A DNA stretch of 64,000 bases. Source: Nonomuraea thailandensis (GTDB taxonomy: Bacteria > Actinomycetota > Actinomycetes > Streptosporangiales > Streptosporangiaceae). This document shows positions 18,377 to 25,984 of the stretch, piece after piece. Each line of letters starts with the position of its first letter. Within the stretch, counting starts at the first letter, position 1. Both the position numbers and the translations under genes were made by a program. The notes beneath the pieces were generated by a model. That model was not told the origin of the DNA and did no database searches. It saw only the letters and a program-made list of their open reading frames with translations. Where the stretch lies: assembly GCF_024172165.1 (NCBI RefSeq), contig NZ_JAMZEB010000001.1, forward strand, positions 1 to 64,000. The letters run 5' to 3'.

Positions 18377-18511
18377 TGTCCTGTCTCAAATGAGTTGGCG
18401 TGAGACCGGGCCGCTGACCTGCGGCGCGCCAACTGATTTGAGACAACATGAACGTGAATGTCTCAACGATCATGGCGTGCTTGGCTGAAATGTCTCAAAC
18501 CAGTTGGCGTG
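18377..18511. repeat. left-end transposase-binding repeats
   Basis: TGTCTCA-N7-TTGGCGTG-type sites lie at 18382-18402, 18459-18479 and 18491-18511, with one inverted copy (CGCCAACTGATTTGAGACA) at 18427-18445. They are the same motif as at the right end. Arrays like these are the binding sites of TnsB-type recombinases. Confidence 0.85.
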
Positions 18512-18642
18512 TGACCATGGAATGGTGCTGGGAATCAGACGTCCATCTCTCGTGAGATTGCCTGGCGGCTTCCTGGTGTTGAATGCCCGGCCGTCGCGGG
18601 CAACCCCGCCAGAGACGCGCACGCCTCGACGCCCCTGTCGGT

Positions 18643-19437
18643 TCAGAAGTAGGCGCCGGGGATGGCAGCGCCGAGGATCGGACGGCGGAGATGTTGTGGG
18701 GTGAGCCTGACGCCGGTGATCCGGCTGGCGAGCGCCAAGGCCGCCGGGATGGGATTGTCGATGCTGTCGCTGGCGGCCGGATCGATGCCCAGCTCACGAA
18801 GGTAGCGATTGAGTCGATCAGGATCCGTGCCACGCCTCTCGATAGGGAACGTCGGGTCGATGTCGGTGAGGTATTCCCCGTCGACGGCGTAGGCAAGGCG
18901 GTGCCGGGCGGCGTAGTCATGTCGCATCACTGCCACTGCCTGTCCGCCGTCGCGGGATAGAGGGCAGAGGGCCTCCATGTGCGAGGCTCGCCAGCCGCAG
19001 TCCTCGATGGCGATCGTCCAGTTCTCGATTCGCCTCACGGTGATGATCTCCGGCCCTTCCGGCTGGGAGTAATCCTCGTCCGTGATGAGCCGGATGTCCT
19101 CGTCCGCGGCCCCGATCCGGCGAAGCACCTCATGCTCGTCGAGCCCGCGGACGAAGACGATGGTGTAGATGTCGCCGAGCCCGCTGCCTTTTTCCCACCC
19201 GTAATCTTCTGGCGACGCGCCGGGAGTTCTCGCGGTGGCGTGGACCATCTCGAACGTGCTTGCCTGCTCGAGGATCTCGGGATGGGCGGCGAAGAAGGCC
19301 TCGGTGATTTCTGGAGCTATCCGACCTCGCTCACTGACCAGGTAGCCGTTCGCTCTCGCCCAGTCCCGGATTTGACTGCGGTCGAGCTGGGGCGCCCGGT
19401 AGGTGACGCGGAGGGGGGTGAAGTCGGCATCGGACAT
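18643..19437 (-). CDS. Lsr2-like DNA-binding domain fused to a DUF6461-like domain (transposon gene)
   Basis: The 264-aa protein has two parts. Residues ~18-52 (SQIRDWARANGYLVSERGRI followed by APEITEAFFAAH) match the C-terminal DNA-binding domain of Lsr2, the actinobacterial AT-rich-DNA silencer, including an arginine-containing RGR loop. Residues ~75-260 resemble DUF6461: YTIVFVRGLDEHEVLRRIGA, ITVRRIENWTIAIEDCGWRA, GTDPDRLNRYLRELGIDP. The gene begins 57 bp after the tniQ stop on the same strand and is the only gene besides the transposition genes. It is therefore cargo or an accessory transposition/targeting factor. No clear Shine-Dalgarno is seen. Function is unknown. Confidence 0.7.
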   Translation of the reverse strand: MSDADFTPLRVTYRAPQLDRSQIRDWARANGYLVSERGRIAPEITEAFFAAHPEILEQASTFEMVHATARTPGASPEDYGWEKGSGLGDIYTIVFVRGLDEHEVLRRIGAADEDIRLITDEDYSQPEGPEIITVRRIENWTIAIEDCGWRASHMEALCPLSRDGGQAVAVMRHDYAARHRLAYAVDGEYLTDIDPTFPIERRGTDPDRLNRYLRELGIDPAASDSIDNPIPAALALASRITGVRLTPQHLRRPILGAAIPGAYF

Positions 19438-19494
19438 GATCAGAAACTTATCGATGGGTTCGACGTTCGTCTGCTGCTCCAGCTCGTGAACGTT

Positions 19495-20514
19495 TCATGG
19501 CAGGTCGGTCCGGGGGTTGAAATCCTCTTCCAGACCGGGGAACCAGGCGTCCTTCTTGGTCGCGGTCTTCGCTTGCCGGAGGAGCATCGTGGCGTTCTTG
19601 CGCTCGTTCTCGATCCAGAGGTAGAGGGGATCGTGCCGCCATTCGTTCCAGTCCTCCCCAATCCTGCCGTAGCGGCGGGCGACCGTCCGTCGGATCTCTG
19701 CTAAGAGAGCCGGCTCGATGCCGAAGGCCAACCCTTCCCGTCGGGGCAGGGCCATGGCTCGCCAGGCGGGTGTGACGAGCAGGCGTGTGAGGGCGACAAC
19801 GTCGGGGTAGCGCGCCGCTGCCCGAGCGGGGCCGTCCTCGTCCGTCGTTTCCCTCCAGTCCTGGCCAGCCAACAGCACCATCAGCCTCCGGAAGCGCTGC
19901 TGGTGCTGTCCTCCCCGCGCCCATCTCGCGACAATGTAGTCCGCGTCGCGGAAGGCGGTCATGACGGCGTTGTGGCCGTAGCGTCGTCGCAGTCGGCGAT
20001 GGAGGCGGTTAGCTTGGCAAATCGGCTCAACGCGGTCAACGAGTGGTTGAGGAGCGGACGAGTCATCGTTGAAGGCGATCCAGCGTCGGTGATGCCAGCA
20101 GATCACGTCTTCAGGATGGTGCCAACGGACGGGGGCGTCGTCCTGTGGTTCCAGACCGTGTCTGAGCAGGCATAGTCGACAGAAACTGCGGCACTGGTGG
20201 GCTTGTCCAGGGAGTGGTCGCTGGTCGAGTCGCATATGGCGGAGCTCGCCGGGAGTGCAGAGGTCGAGGACGGCGTAACACAGTGATTGTCGTGGATAGC
20301 CGGTGAGCTGGGCCAGCCTCTCGGCAGGGACAGGGACGGACTGGAGCTTGCTGCCGCTCAGGAGCTCACGCACTGAGGACGTCGCGAGGTGACTGGCTTT
20401 GGCAAGGCGGCTCAGATAGGAGTTCAGGGTTTCGTCCAGCAGGGGGGCCGGTCGCCGTGGCAAGACCCGCAGCGGTGGGGCCTTCCAGGAGAGGAAGAGC
20501 TGCGGTGAGATCAC
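19495..20514 (-). CDS. tniQ: TniQ-family protein of the Tn7-like transposon
   Basis: This 339-aa target-selection protein starts at a GTG overlapping the tnsC stop (20511-20514), so the two are translationally coupled. The N-terminal part shows RPAPLLDETLNSYLSRLAKA and SVRELLSG. The zinc-binding region is seen as CRSFCRLCLLRHG and DVICWHHRRWIAF, and a helical C-terminus contains ARRYGRIGEDWNEWRHDPL. In Tn7-like systems TniQ/TnsD proteins recognise an attachment site or an RNA-guided complex and recruit TnsC. No CRISPR genes are present, so a DNA-binding mode is expected (inference). Confidence 0.87.
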   Translation of the reverse strand: MISPQLFLSWKAPPLRVLPRRPAPLLDETLNSYLSRLAKASHLATSSVRELLSGSKLQSVPVPAERLAQLTGYPRQSLCYAVLDLCTPGELRHMRLDQRPLPGQAHQCRSFCRLCLLRHGLEPQDDAPVRWHHPEDVICWHHRRWIAFNDDSSAPQPLVDRVEPICQANRLHRRLRRRYGHNAVMTAFRDADYIVARWARGGQHQQRFRRLMVLLAGQDWRETTDEDGPARAAARYPDVVALTRLLVTPAWRAMALPRREGLAFGIEPALLAEIRRTVARRYGRIGEDWNEWRHDPLYLWIENERKNATMLLRQAKTATKKDAWFPGLEEDFNPRTDLP

Positions 20515-21509
20515 GCGGCGTCTCCGCCTTCGGACTCGGCGGCGTGGTCGACGGGGATCTCGTCGAGGAGTTTGCGGGTGATGGCCTCGCTGTCGTTCTG
20601 GATGGCGCTGATGGCTCCGGCGCGGATCAGGTGTGACAGGCTTCCGATCATGCCGCCGGTTCGGCGGTGCAGATACTTGGAAAGCTCGGTGAGCGAGCCG
20701 GGCTTGTGCTGGTGAAGGCGGAGGGCGCCTTCCATGGCGGCGACCAACTGCTTCCATTCCGCCTGGTAGGGGAAGGGACGACTGTTGATGAGGACGCAAC
20801 GGCCGGCGATCTGCTTTCCTCGCACTCCGGTGAACAGGCCCTCGCGTTCAACGTTGATGCCGGCGTAAATGAAGGTGGCGGGCAGGTGCTCGGTGAAGTA
20901 CTTCAGGTGATCGGACATGTCCTCGCCTGCGCTGGTGGCGAGGTTGAGGTTGTGGATCTCGTCGACCAGGACCAGGTCGCAGCGTGCTTCGATGAGGATC
21001 TGGCAAACGGCGTCGGCGATGTCGGTGGTGTTGGCCGATCGCTTGACTGACGGCAGTCCGAGAAAGCGAGCGAACTCCATGGCCAGCTTGCGCGGCGACC
21101 CCTTTGGTGGTGTCGTCACGTAGACGACCGGGATGCGGTCGCGCTGCCCAGGATGGCGGTCGCGGGCCATCAGCTCGTGCGTGCGGCCCAGCTGCTTGAT
21201 CGCCGTGCTCTTGCCGGTTGTCCATGGGCCGGAGACGATCATTCCGCGGCGGGCGCTGGTCTCCCGCCGGTTCAGCAGCGTGAGCAGACGTCCCTGCTTG
21301 GCGACTTGGCGGACGGTGGAGGTGGCCACGACGGCCAGTTCCGAGTGGTAGGTGATGCGTTTGTCGCTGTAGGAGGATCGCTGATCATCGTTCAGTGCTC
21401 GCCATTGATCCACTGGGAGCAGGTCGAATCCGGCGGGGGCATCGTCGACGAAACGCCGCCATCCCTCGAGCGTCGTGGTGGGGTCGCGGCGGTCTTCAGC
21501 TACTTCCAT
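20511..21509 (-). CDS. tnsC: TnsC/TniB-type AAA+ ATPase
   Basis: At 332 aa this is the transposition regulator that polymerises on target DNA and bridges TniQ and the TnsAB transposase. Walker A is GPWTTGKST (94-102) and Walker B LVLVDEIHNL (179-188); a sensor-like region ATFIYAGINVEREGL follows. It overlaps tnsB by 10 bp and tniQ by 4 bp. Length and motif spacing are normal for TniB-like proteins. Confidence 0.9.
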   Translation of the reverse strand: MEVAEDRRDPTTTLEGWRRFVDDAPAGFDLLPVDQWRALNDDQRSSYSDKRITYHSELAVVATSTVRQVAKQGRLLTLLNRRETSARRGMIVSGPWTTGKSTAIKQLGRTHELMARDRHPGQRDRIPVVYVTTPPKGSPRKLAMEFARFLGLPSVKRSANTTDIADAVCQILIEARCDLVLVDEIHNLNLATSAGEDMSDHLKYFTEHLPATFIYAGINVEREGLFTGVRGKQIAGRCVLINSRPFPYQAEWKQLVAAMEGALRLHQHKPGSLTELSKYLHRRTGGMIGSLSHLIRAGAISAIQNDSEAITRKLLDEIPVDHAAESEGGDAA

Positions 21510-22855
21510 CGCTTCGCCTCCTCATGGGCATCGAAGATGCCGAGCGGGATGACCTCGGCCAGAGGTTCGTCTTCCTCGGCTGGTTGTTCAGGCGCTGTGT
21601 CCGTTGCTGGTGCTGCAGGCCGGGGCCAGGAGGGTTCGGTGGTGGCGCGGGTTTGGGCTCTGACCTTGCGGTCTTTGACGGTGTCGGCTTGTTCGGGTCC
21701 TTGTCCGGCGCGGGTGAGCAGGTCGTTGACTGCTTGGGTGATCTGCTCTTCAGTGGGTCGGTCCTGGCCTCGGCGTGCCAGGATTTCGCGGGCGCGATCC
21801 CAGGCCATGTCGCCGAAGGGGGCGGCAGCGCTGCTCAGGTGTCGCCAGAAGGCGGTGATCCAGCCGCCGTCATGGTGATTGCGCACCCATACGCGGCTGA
21901 CGTCGTAGGGGTCGTAGTGCACTTCCCAGCGGTTCTTCCGGCCGGTCACGCCCGACGGTTGGTTGCGGAACGGTATGAGGGCCTCGTCGTCGTAGATCCG
22001 ATGGTTGATCTTCACGCCGTAGGCGTTGATGGCTCGCCAGACCGCGGGCAGCAGCTCGACGTAGTCGTCGCCGGACAGCGCGACGGGCACGCATCCGGCT
22101 GCCTCCACCAGTGCGGCGTACTTCTCGTTCGGTGTCATCGCCTGGCCTGGGGTGAGGGGATCGCGCAGACCGTCATGCGGCCGGTTCTGCCAGGAGGCGA
22201 CCAGCCATTCATCGAGCTGTTCTTGAAGTTCGTGCACCGGCCAGAGCGGTTCTTTTTCGACGGCGCGGCCGCGATACTCTGCCGAGCGGCCGGTGTAGCC
22301 GGAGACGTACTGCGCGAAGAGCGTGCCGACCGACTCCAAGGTCCGTTCGATGTGCGGTTTATCGGTTCCGGTCCGCGGGTGGGCCGGCTGCAAGCTGATC
22401 CCGAGCATGCGGCAGGCGGTGCGGAAGTTGGCCGATATGAACGCTCCGCCCTTGTCGTAGACGATCGTCTCCGGGACGATCACCGGTCGCGCAGCAGCGT
22501 GCTCCAGGCGCTCGTCCAGCCTCAGCAGACGCTCATGGGGCAGCACGGAGCGGGCCATGGACAGTGCCTGGACCCAGCCTGGACGCATCGGCTCCGGGGT
22601 GACCGTTCGCGCCAGCAGGAGTGCCGCGTCCACCGACTTGGTAGCCGGCCGGAGCACGCCCGCGGTGACCGTGCGGGTGGCCAGGTCGACCATGCCGGTG
22701 AGCTCGACTCGCCCGACCACGCCGTCGTCGAACACCACCAAGATGTCCACCGGCGTGGAGTCGATCTCCATCCATTCGCCCGGCCGGTTGGCAGTGACCT
22801 GGCTGAACTGGCCTTCCCCTCGTAGCGTGGAGACCGAACCGGGAGAGGTTTGGTC

Positions 22856-23218
22856 GTGGCAGCAGTCACGCGGCGGCGCTTTGATCCGGAGTTCCGGGCG
22901 GGCGCGGTGCGTATCGTGAAGGAGACCGGCAAACCCATCGCGCAGGTGGCGCGGGATCTGGGAATCAGCCCGTACACGCTGCACAACTGGGTGCAGATGG
23001 ACCGGCTGGACGAGCAGTACAACGGCAACGGGAGCGGAACGCTGGAGGAGTCGGAGCAGGAGGAGCTGGCCCGGCTGCGGCGGGAGAAGGCCGCGCTGGT
23101 CAAGCAGCACGCCCAGGAGAAGGCGGCCTGGGAGAAAGAACGCGCCGAACTGGAAGACGAGCGTGACGTGCTCAAGCGTTCCGTGGTCTTGTGGGTCAAA
23201 GAGGCGATGGGCCGATAA
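22856..23218 (+). CDS. IS3 OrfA of the element in tnsB
   Basis: The helix-turn-helix (FDPEFRAGAVRIVKETGKPI, AQVARDLGISPYTLHNWV) is followed by a long charged coiled coil (EKAAWEKERAELEDERDVLK). The GTG at 22856 has GGGAGAGG upstream; a TTG at 22850 is also possible. OrfB follows after the stop in a neighbouring frame, the usual arrangement for frameshifted OrfAB. Confidence 0.88.
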   Translation: MAAVTRRRFDPEFRAGAVRIVKETGKPIAQVARDLGISPYTLHNWVQMDRLDEQYNGNGSGTLEESEQEELARLRREKAALVKQHAQEKAAWEKERAELEDERDVLKRSVVLWVKEAMGR

Positions 23219-23220
23219 GC

Positions 23221-24138
23221 GTGGCGGCCTTCATCAGCTCCCAGAAGACCGAGCACGACATCGACCACACCGTCTCCTGCCGGGCGCTGGGCGTCTCGCA
23301 GTCCTGGTACTACAAGTGGAAGAACCGCATCGGCGACGATGCGCCGACCGCCCGGCAGCGCCGGCGGGCCGACCTGGATGCGGAGATCACCCGCGCGTTC
23401 GAGGCCTCCGGCGGCACCTACGGCTCGCCGCGCATCACCCGTGATCTGCATGCGGCGGGCTGGCGGATCTCGGAGAACACGGTCGCCGCCAGAATGGCCG
23501 AGCTCGGCCTGGTCGCCCGCAAGCGGCGCAAACCGCGCTCGCTGACCCGCCAAGGCAAGCGGCCGGCCGCCCCGGACCTGGTCCGCCGCACGTTCAACTC
23601 AGTCGCACCGGACGTGCTGTGGTGCGGCGATGTGACGCAGATCGACACCGGCGAGGGCAAGCTGTATCTGGCCACGGTCGAGGACCTGTTCTCCCGCCGA
23701 CTGCTCGGCTACGCCATGTCCGGGCACCACGACGCCGCGCTGACCTGCGCCTCACTACAGATGGCGGTGGCCACCCGCGGCGGCGACGTAGACGGAGTGA
23801 TCTTTCATTCGGATCGCGGGTCGGAATACACGGCTGCTCGCTACCAGGAGCTGTGCCGGCGCCTGGGCGTGGTCCAGTCCATGGGGCGGGTGGGCTGCGC
23901 GCTCGACAACGCCGCGGCCGAGGCGTTCAACAGCACCCTCAAGGTCGAGTACGTGCACCGCCACCGGTTCCGCACTCGGGCCGAGGCCCGCCTGAAGATC
24001 GCCACCTGGATCGCCGACTTCTACAACACCACCCGGCGGCACAGCGCCAACGACGGCCTGCCGCCCATCACATTCGAACGTCTGATGATCGAGAAGAGAC
24101 ACGCCTCATCGGCCCTGCTGGGGACCGCTGTGGCATAG
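23221..24138 (+). CDS. IS3 OrfB integrase of the element in tnsB
   Basis: The GTG start lies 2 bases after the OrfA stop. HTH_21 (HTVSCRALGVSQSWYYKWKN) and the DDE core are complete: VLWCGDVTQIDTGEGKLYLA, VIFHSDRGSEYTAARY, CALDNAAAEAFNSTLKVEYV. It ends with TTRRHSANDGLPPITFERL. No damage is seen, so the element may be active. Confidence 0.9.
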   Translation: MAAFISSQKTEHDIDHTVSCRALGVSQSWYYKWKNRIGDDAPTARQRRRADLDAEITRAFEASGGTYGSPRITRDLHAAGWRISENTVAARMAELGLVARKRRKPRSLTRQGKRPAAPDLVRRTFNSVAPDVLWCGDVTQIDTGEGKLYLATVEDLFSRRLLGYAMSGHHDAALTCASLQMAVATRGGDVDGVIFHSDRGSEYTAARYQELCRRLGVVQSMGRVGCALDNAAAEAFNSTLKVEYVHRHRFRTRAEARLKIATWIADFYNTTRRHSANDGLPPITFERLMIEKRHASSALLGTAVA

Positions 24139-24923
24139 AACCGTCTCCACGCTTTCAGGGGATTGACAGAACTCACCATCCGGGCGGCTGGCCAGTGATC
24201 GGCGGGTGCGGGCTGAACCGGTGACGTGGCGTCCACGGGAGAGCCGGTCGAACAGGCGGTAGAAGGTTGCGCGAGAAGGCATGCGGACCTCTGGTTGGTC
24301 GGCAACGAGCTGGCCGACCTTCCAGTAGAAGTAGCTCGCCGTTCGGGTGGATCGCTCCGTGGACTCCTCAATCGCCTTGGACAGCGTCGCCAGCACGTGC
24401 GGGTCGACTCGTCCTGATGGTCCGCCGGCGCCTTCGTGGCGTCCGTCGATCAGCCCGGCCAGGCCTTGGGCCTGGTAGCGCTGACGCTTGCGCTCGATGG
24501 TGCGCAGGCTGACTCCCTCACGGCCCGTCCTGGCCAGTTCGCGGGCCTTGGCCTGGTCGCGTTCGCGAACCGTGTGCAAGTTGGGGTCGAATGCAGGCCT
24601 CGGGCGAGTGCCGGCCGGGGCATCGGGACGCACGCCGGTCAGGACCTCGACGATGTGTTGCTCCCACCAGCAGGCCTCTTGGACGACCCCCTCGGCAAGG
24701 TCGTCCAAGAGGCATGCAGGTAAGCGAGGTCCAGCAGGGCCGCCCAGGAGCTTAAAGGAAGGGTCGGCCAGCAAGTGCGGCAGGTGCACTGCGGTGGTGC
24801 CACCGTTCTCGGCGGCGAGCCGTATCAAGGTGCCGGCCAAGCCGACCACGGTATGCGTGGTCTTCTCAAAGATGACTCGGTCACCCAGATGCAGCCCCGG
24901 TGGCCTCGGTGTTCGTGCCGCAC

Positions 24924-25667
24924 TCATCGCGGGTCCGGTGCGCGAACGATGGCGGCCGGGCCGAGAACCGAGAACTCAAGGTCTGTGGTCAGATGCCCGG
25001 TCCAAAGCAGGTGATAGAGCACCGGAAGCGTCATCAGTTGGTCGCCAACCTGCTGAGCGCCGCGCAACAGCGCGGTTGGGGCTCTGAATACATGGAGCAA
25101 GTCTTGGGCGAGCTCTTCCTGATAGCAGCGCCGGTGGCGATAGCCCGCCAGCCAGCGAAGGTTCGATCGCAGCACTGGGGCAGGGCCGCCCGTTCGATGA
25201 AACTTCCAACCCACCTCCTCACAGGCGCGCCCCATGGCCGCGAATGCCTCACTCGCCGCCGGATCGACTCGGTCGTCAGGTCGGACATCCACGACCAGGC
25301 CTTGGCCGTCCCGCGTCCGGGCGAAGTAGTCCGGTGCATGTCGTCGCACGCGATCGTCGGCGGCCCAGGTGAGCCAGAAAGGCTGGGAGGCGAAGGCGAC
25401 GATGTCCTGGTCGAAGTCCATCACCATCAGCACGTCGCGCTCGACCCACGACTCGTAGCCAACGTGCTCGCCAGTTGTGGCCGACCACCACCAGCCCGGG
25501 AAGTTCCTCTGCCCCCGGAAAGACGGAAACGACCGCACCGCCGCCGCCCGCTCAAACTGGACATTCCAGCCCACAGCCAGCGGCGCATGCTGCTCGACCC
25601 CTGCATCATCCAGGAAGGTCAGATGAAACCCCGCCCGCTCGACACGAGTCGCCGATAACGCCGTCAA
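24924..25667 (-). CDS. tnsA: TnsA-like endonuclease subunit of the Tn7-like transposon
   Basis: The 247-aa protein opens the transposition operon. The core shows EHVGYESWVERDVLMVMDFD (Glu76), RRHAPDYFARTRDGQGLVVD (Asp112) and VDVRPDD (127-132). Here the expected ExK is DxR, a change also typical of an actinobacterial TnsA-like subfamily. The C-terminal block LYHLLWTGHLTTDLEF is shared with the orphan TnsA at 16247. The start is a TTG at 25667 with a weak ribosome site. The stop overlaps the tnsB start. Whether DxR supports 5' strand cleavage is uncertain. Confidence 0.85.
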   Translation of the reverse strand: MTALSATRVERAGFHLTFLDDAGVEQHAPLAVGWNVQFERAAAVRSFPSFRGQRNFPGWWWSATTGEHVGYESWVERDVLMVMDFDQDIVAFASQPFWLTWAADDRVRRHAPDYFARTRDGQGLVVDVRPDDRVDPAASEAFAAMGRACEEVGWKFHRTGGPAPVLRSNLRWLAGYRHRRCYQEELAQDLLHVFRAPTALLRGAQQVGDQLMTLPVLYHLLWTGHLTTDLEFSVLGPAAIVRAPDPR

Positions 25668-25760
25668 GGTAGACCACCACCACGTATCGTACGCATTGCA
25701 GCCATACGAGAACGCACTGTAGTTGCCGAAGGCGCCAGATGTCTGAGACTTCCGTCAATC

Positions 25761-25911
25761 CACGCCAACTGGGTGAGACATCCGCTCCACGCACGCCACC
25801 TAGATGAGACACGGAGTACGCGTGATCGGCCAGTCACGCCAATTAGGTGAGACGGAACGGCGAATCACGCCAGGTGGATGAGACACACGCCAGGTCCCGT
25901 GAGACAGGACA
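25761..25911. repeat. right-end transposase-binding repeats
   Basis: Five direct copies of CACGCCA-N6/7-TGAGAC(A/G) lie at 25761-25780, 25792-25811, 25835-25854, 25866-25885 and 25886-25906, spaced 31, 43, 31 and 20 bp apart. The last abuts the terminal GGACA. Left end: four sites, one inverted. Such asymmetry between ends is typical of Tn7-like elements and orients transposition. Confidence 0.88.
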
Positions 25912-25965
25912 GCCAGACAAAAATCTCTGGGAGTCTCAGCGACTCGGCTCCACTAAGATCATTTA

Positions 25966-25984
25966 TGTCAATACACTATTGACA
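25966..25984. promoter_or_regulatory. palindrome overlapping the next start codon
   Basis: TGTCAATACACTATTGACA is a perfect 8-bp inverted repeat with a 3-bp centre; its last base is the A of the ATG at 25984. The surroundings (AAGATCATTTATG) are AT-rich for this genome. A bound protein would block both promoter and start, suggesting tight autoregulation (inference). Confidence 0.6.

Larger units (their letters stand above)
22809..24168 (+). mobile_element. IS3-family element inserted in tnsB, with 4-bp duplication
   Basis: Terminal repeats of 26 bp share TG at the tip and AGCGTGGAGAC at the inner end. The host tetramer GAAC flanks both (22805-22808 and 24169-24172). The element is 1,360 bp and is unrelated in sequence to the IS3 copies A and B. 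Removing it with one GAAC restores DGEFSQVTANRPGEW in TnsB, so this is a recent, clean insertion. Confidence 0.93.
21500..24927 (-). pseudogene. tnsB: TnsB transposase gene split by an IS3 insertion
   Basis: The gene reads from 24927 to 24173, is interrupted by the IS3 element, and resumes from 22808 to 21500. Joining across one copy of the GAAC duplication gives an unbroken 687-aa protein, close to Tn7 TnsB (702 aa). The N-terminal part has helix-turn-helix regions (SLRTIERKRQRYQAQGLAGL, MPSRATFYRLFDRLSRGR). The DDE core follows: GEWMEIDSTPVDILVVFDDG, ETIVYDKGGAFISANF and DKPHIERTLESVGTLFAQY. The Mu-type C-terminal barrel (VHYDPYDVSRVWVRN) comes last. It overlaps tnsA by 4 bp (ATGA) and tnsC by 10 bp. 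As it stands no full protein can be made. Confidence 0.93.
18377..25911 (-). mobile_element. complete Tn7-like transposon with 5-bp target duplication
   Basis: The termini are inverted repeats: TGTCCTGTCTCA at 18377 and its complement TGAGACAGGACA ending at 25911. The same pentamer GCCAG flanks both (18372-18376 and 25912-25916). TGT...ACA ends, a 5-bp duplication and multiple internal transposase-site repeats are hallmarks of the Tn7 group. Inside, one leftward operon runs tnsA-tnsB-tnsC-tniQ, then an Lsr2-like/DUF6461 gene. All four core genes overlap or abut. tnsB is broken by an IS3 element (22809-24168), so the transposon is probably stuck unless that element excises or tnsB is supplied in trans. 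Confidence 0.95.
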
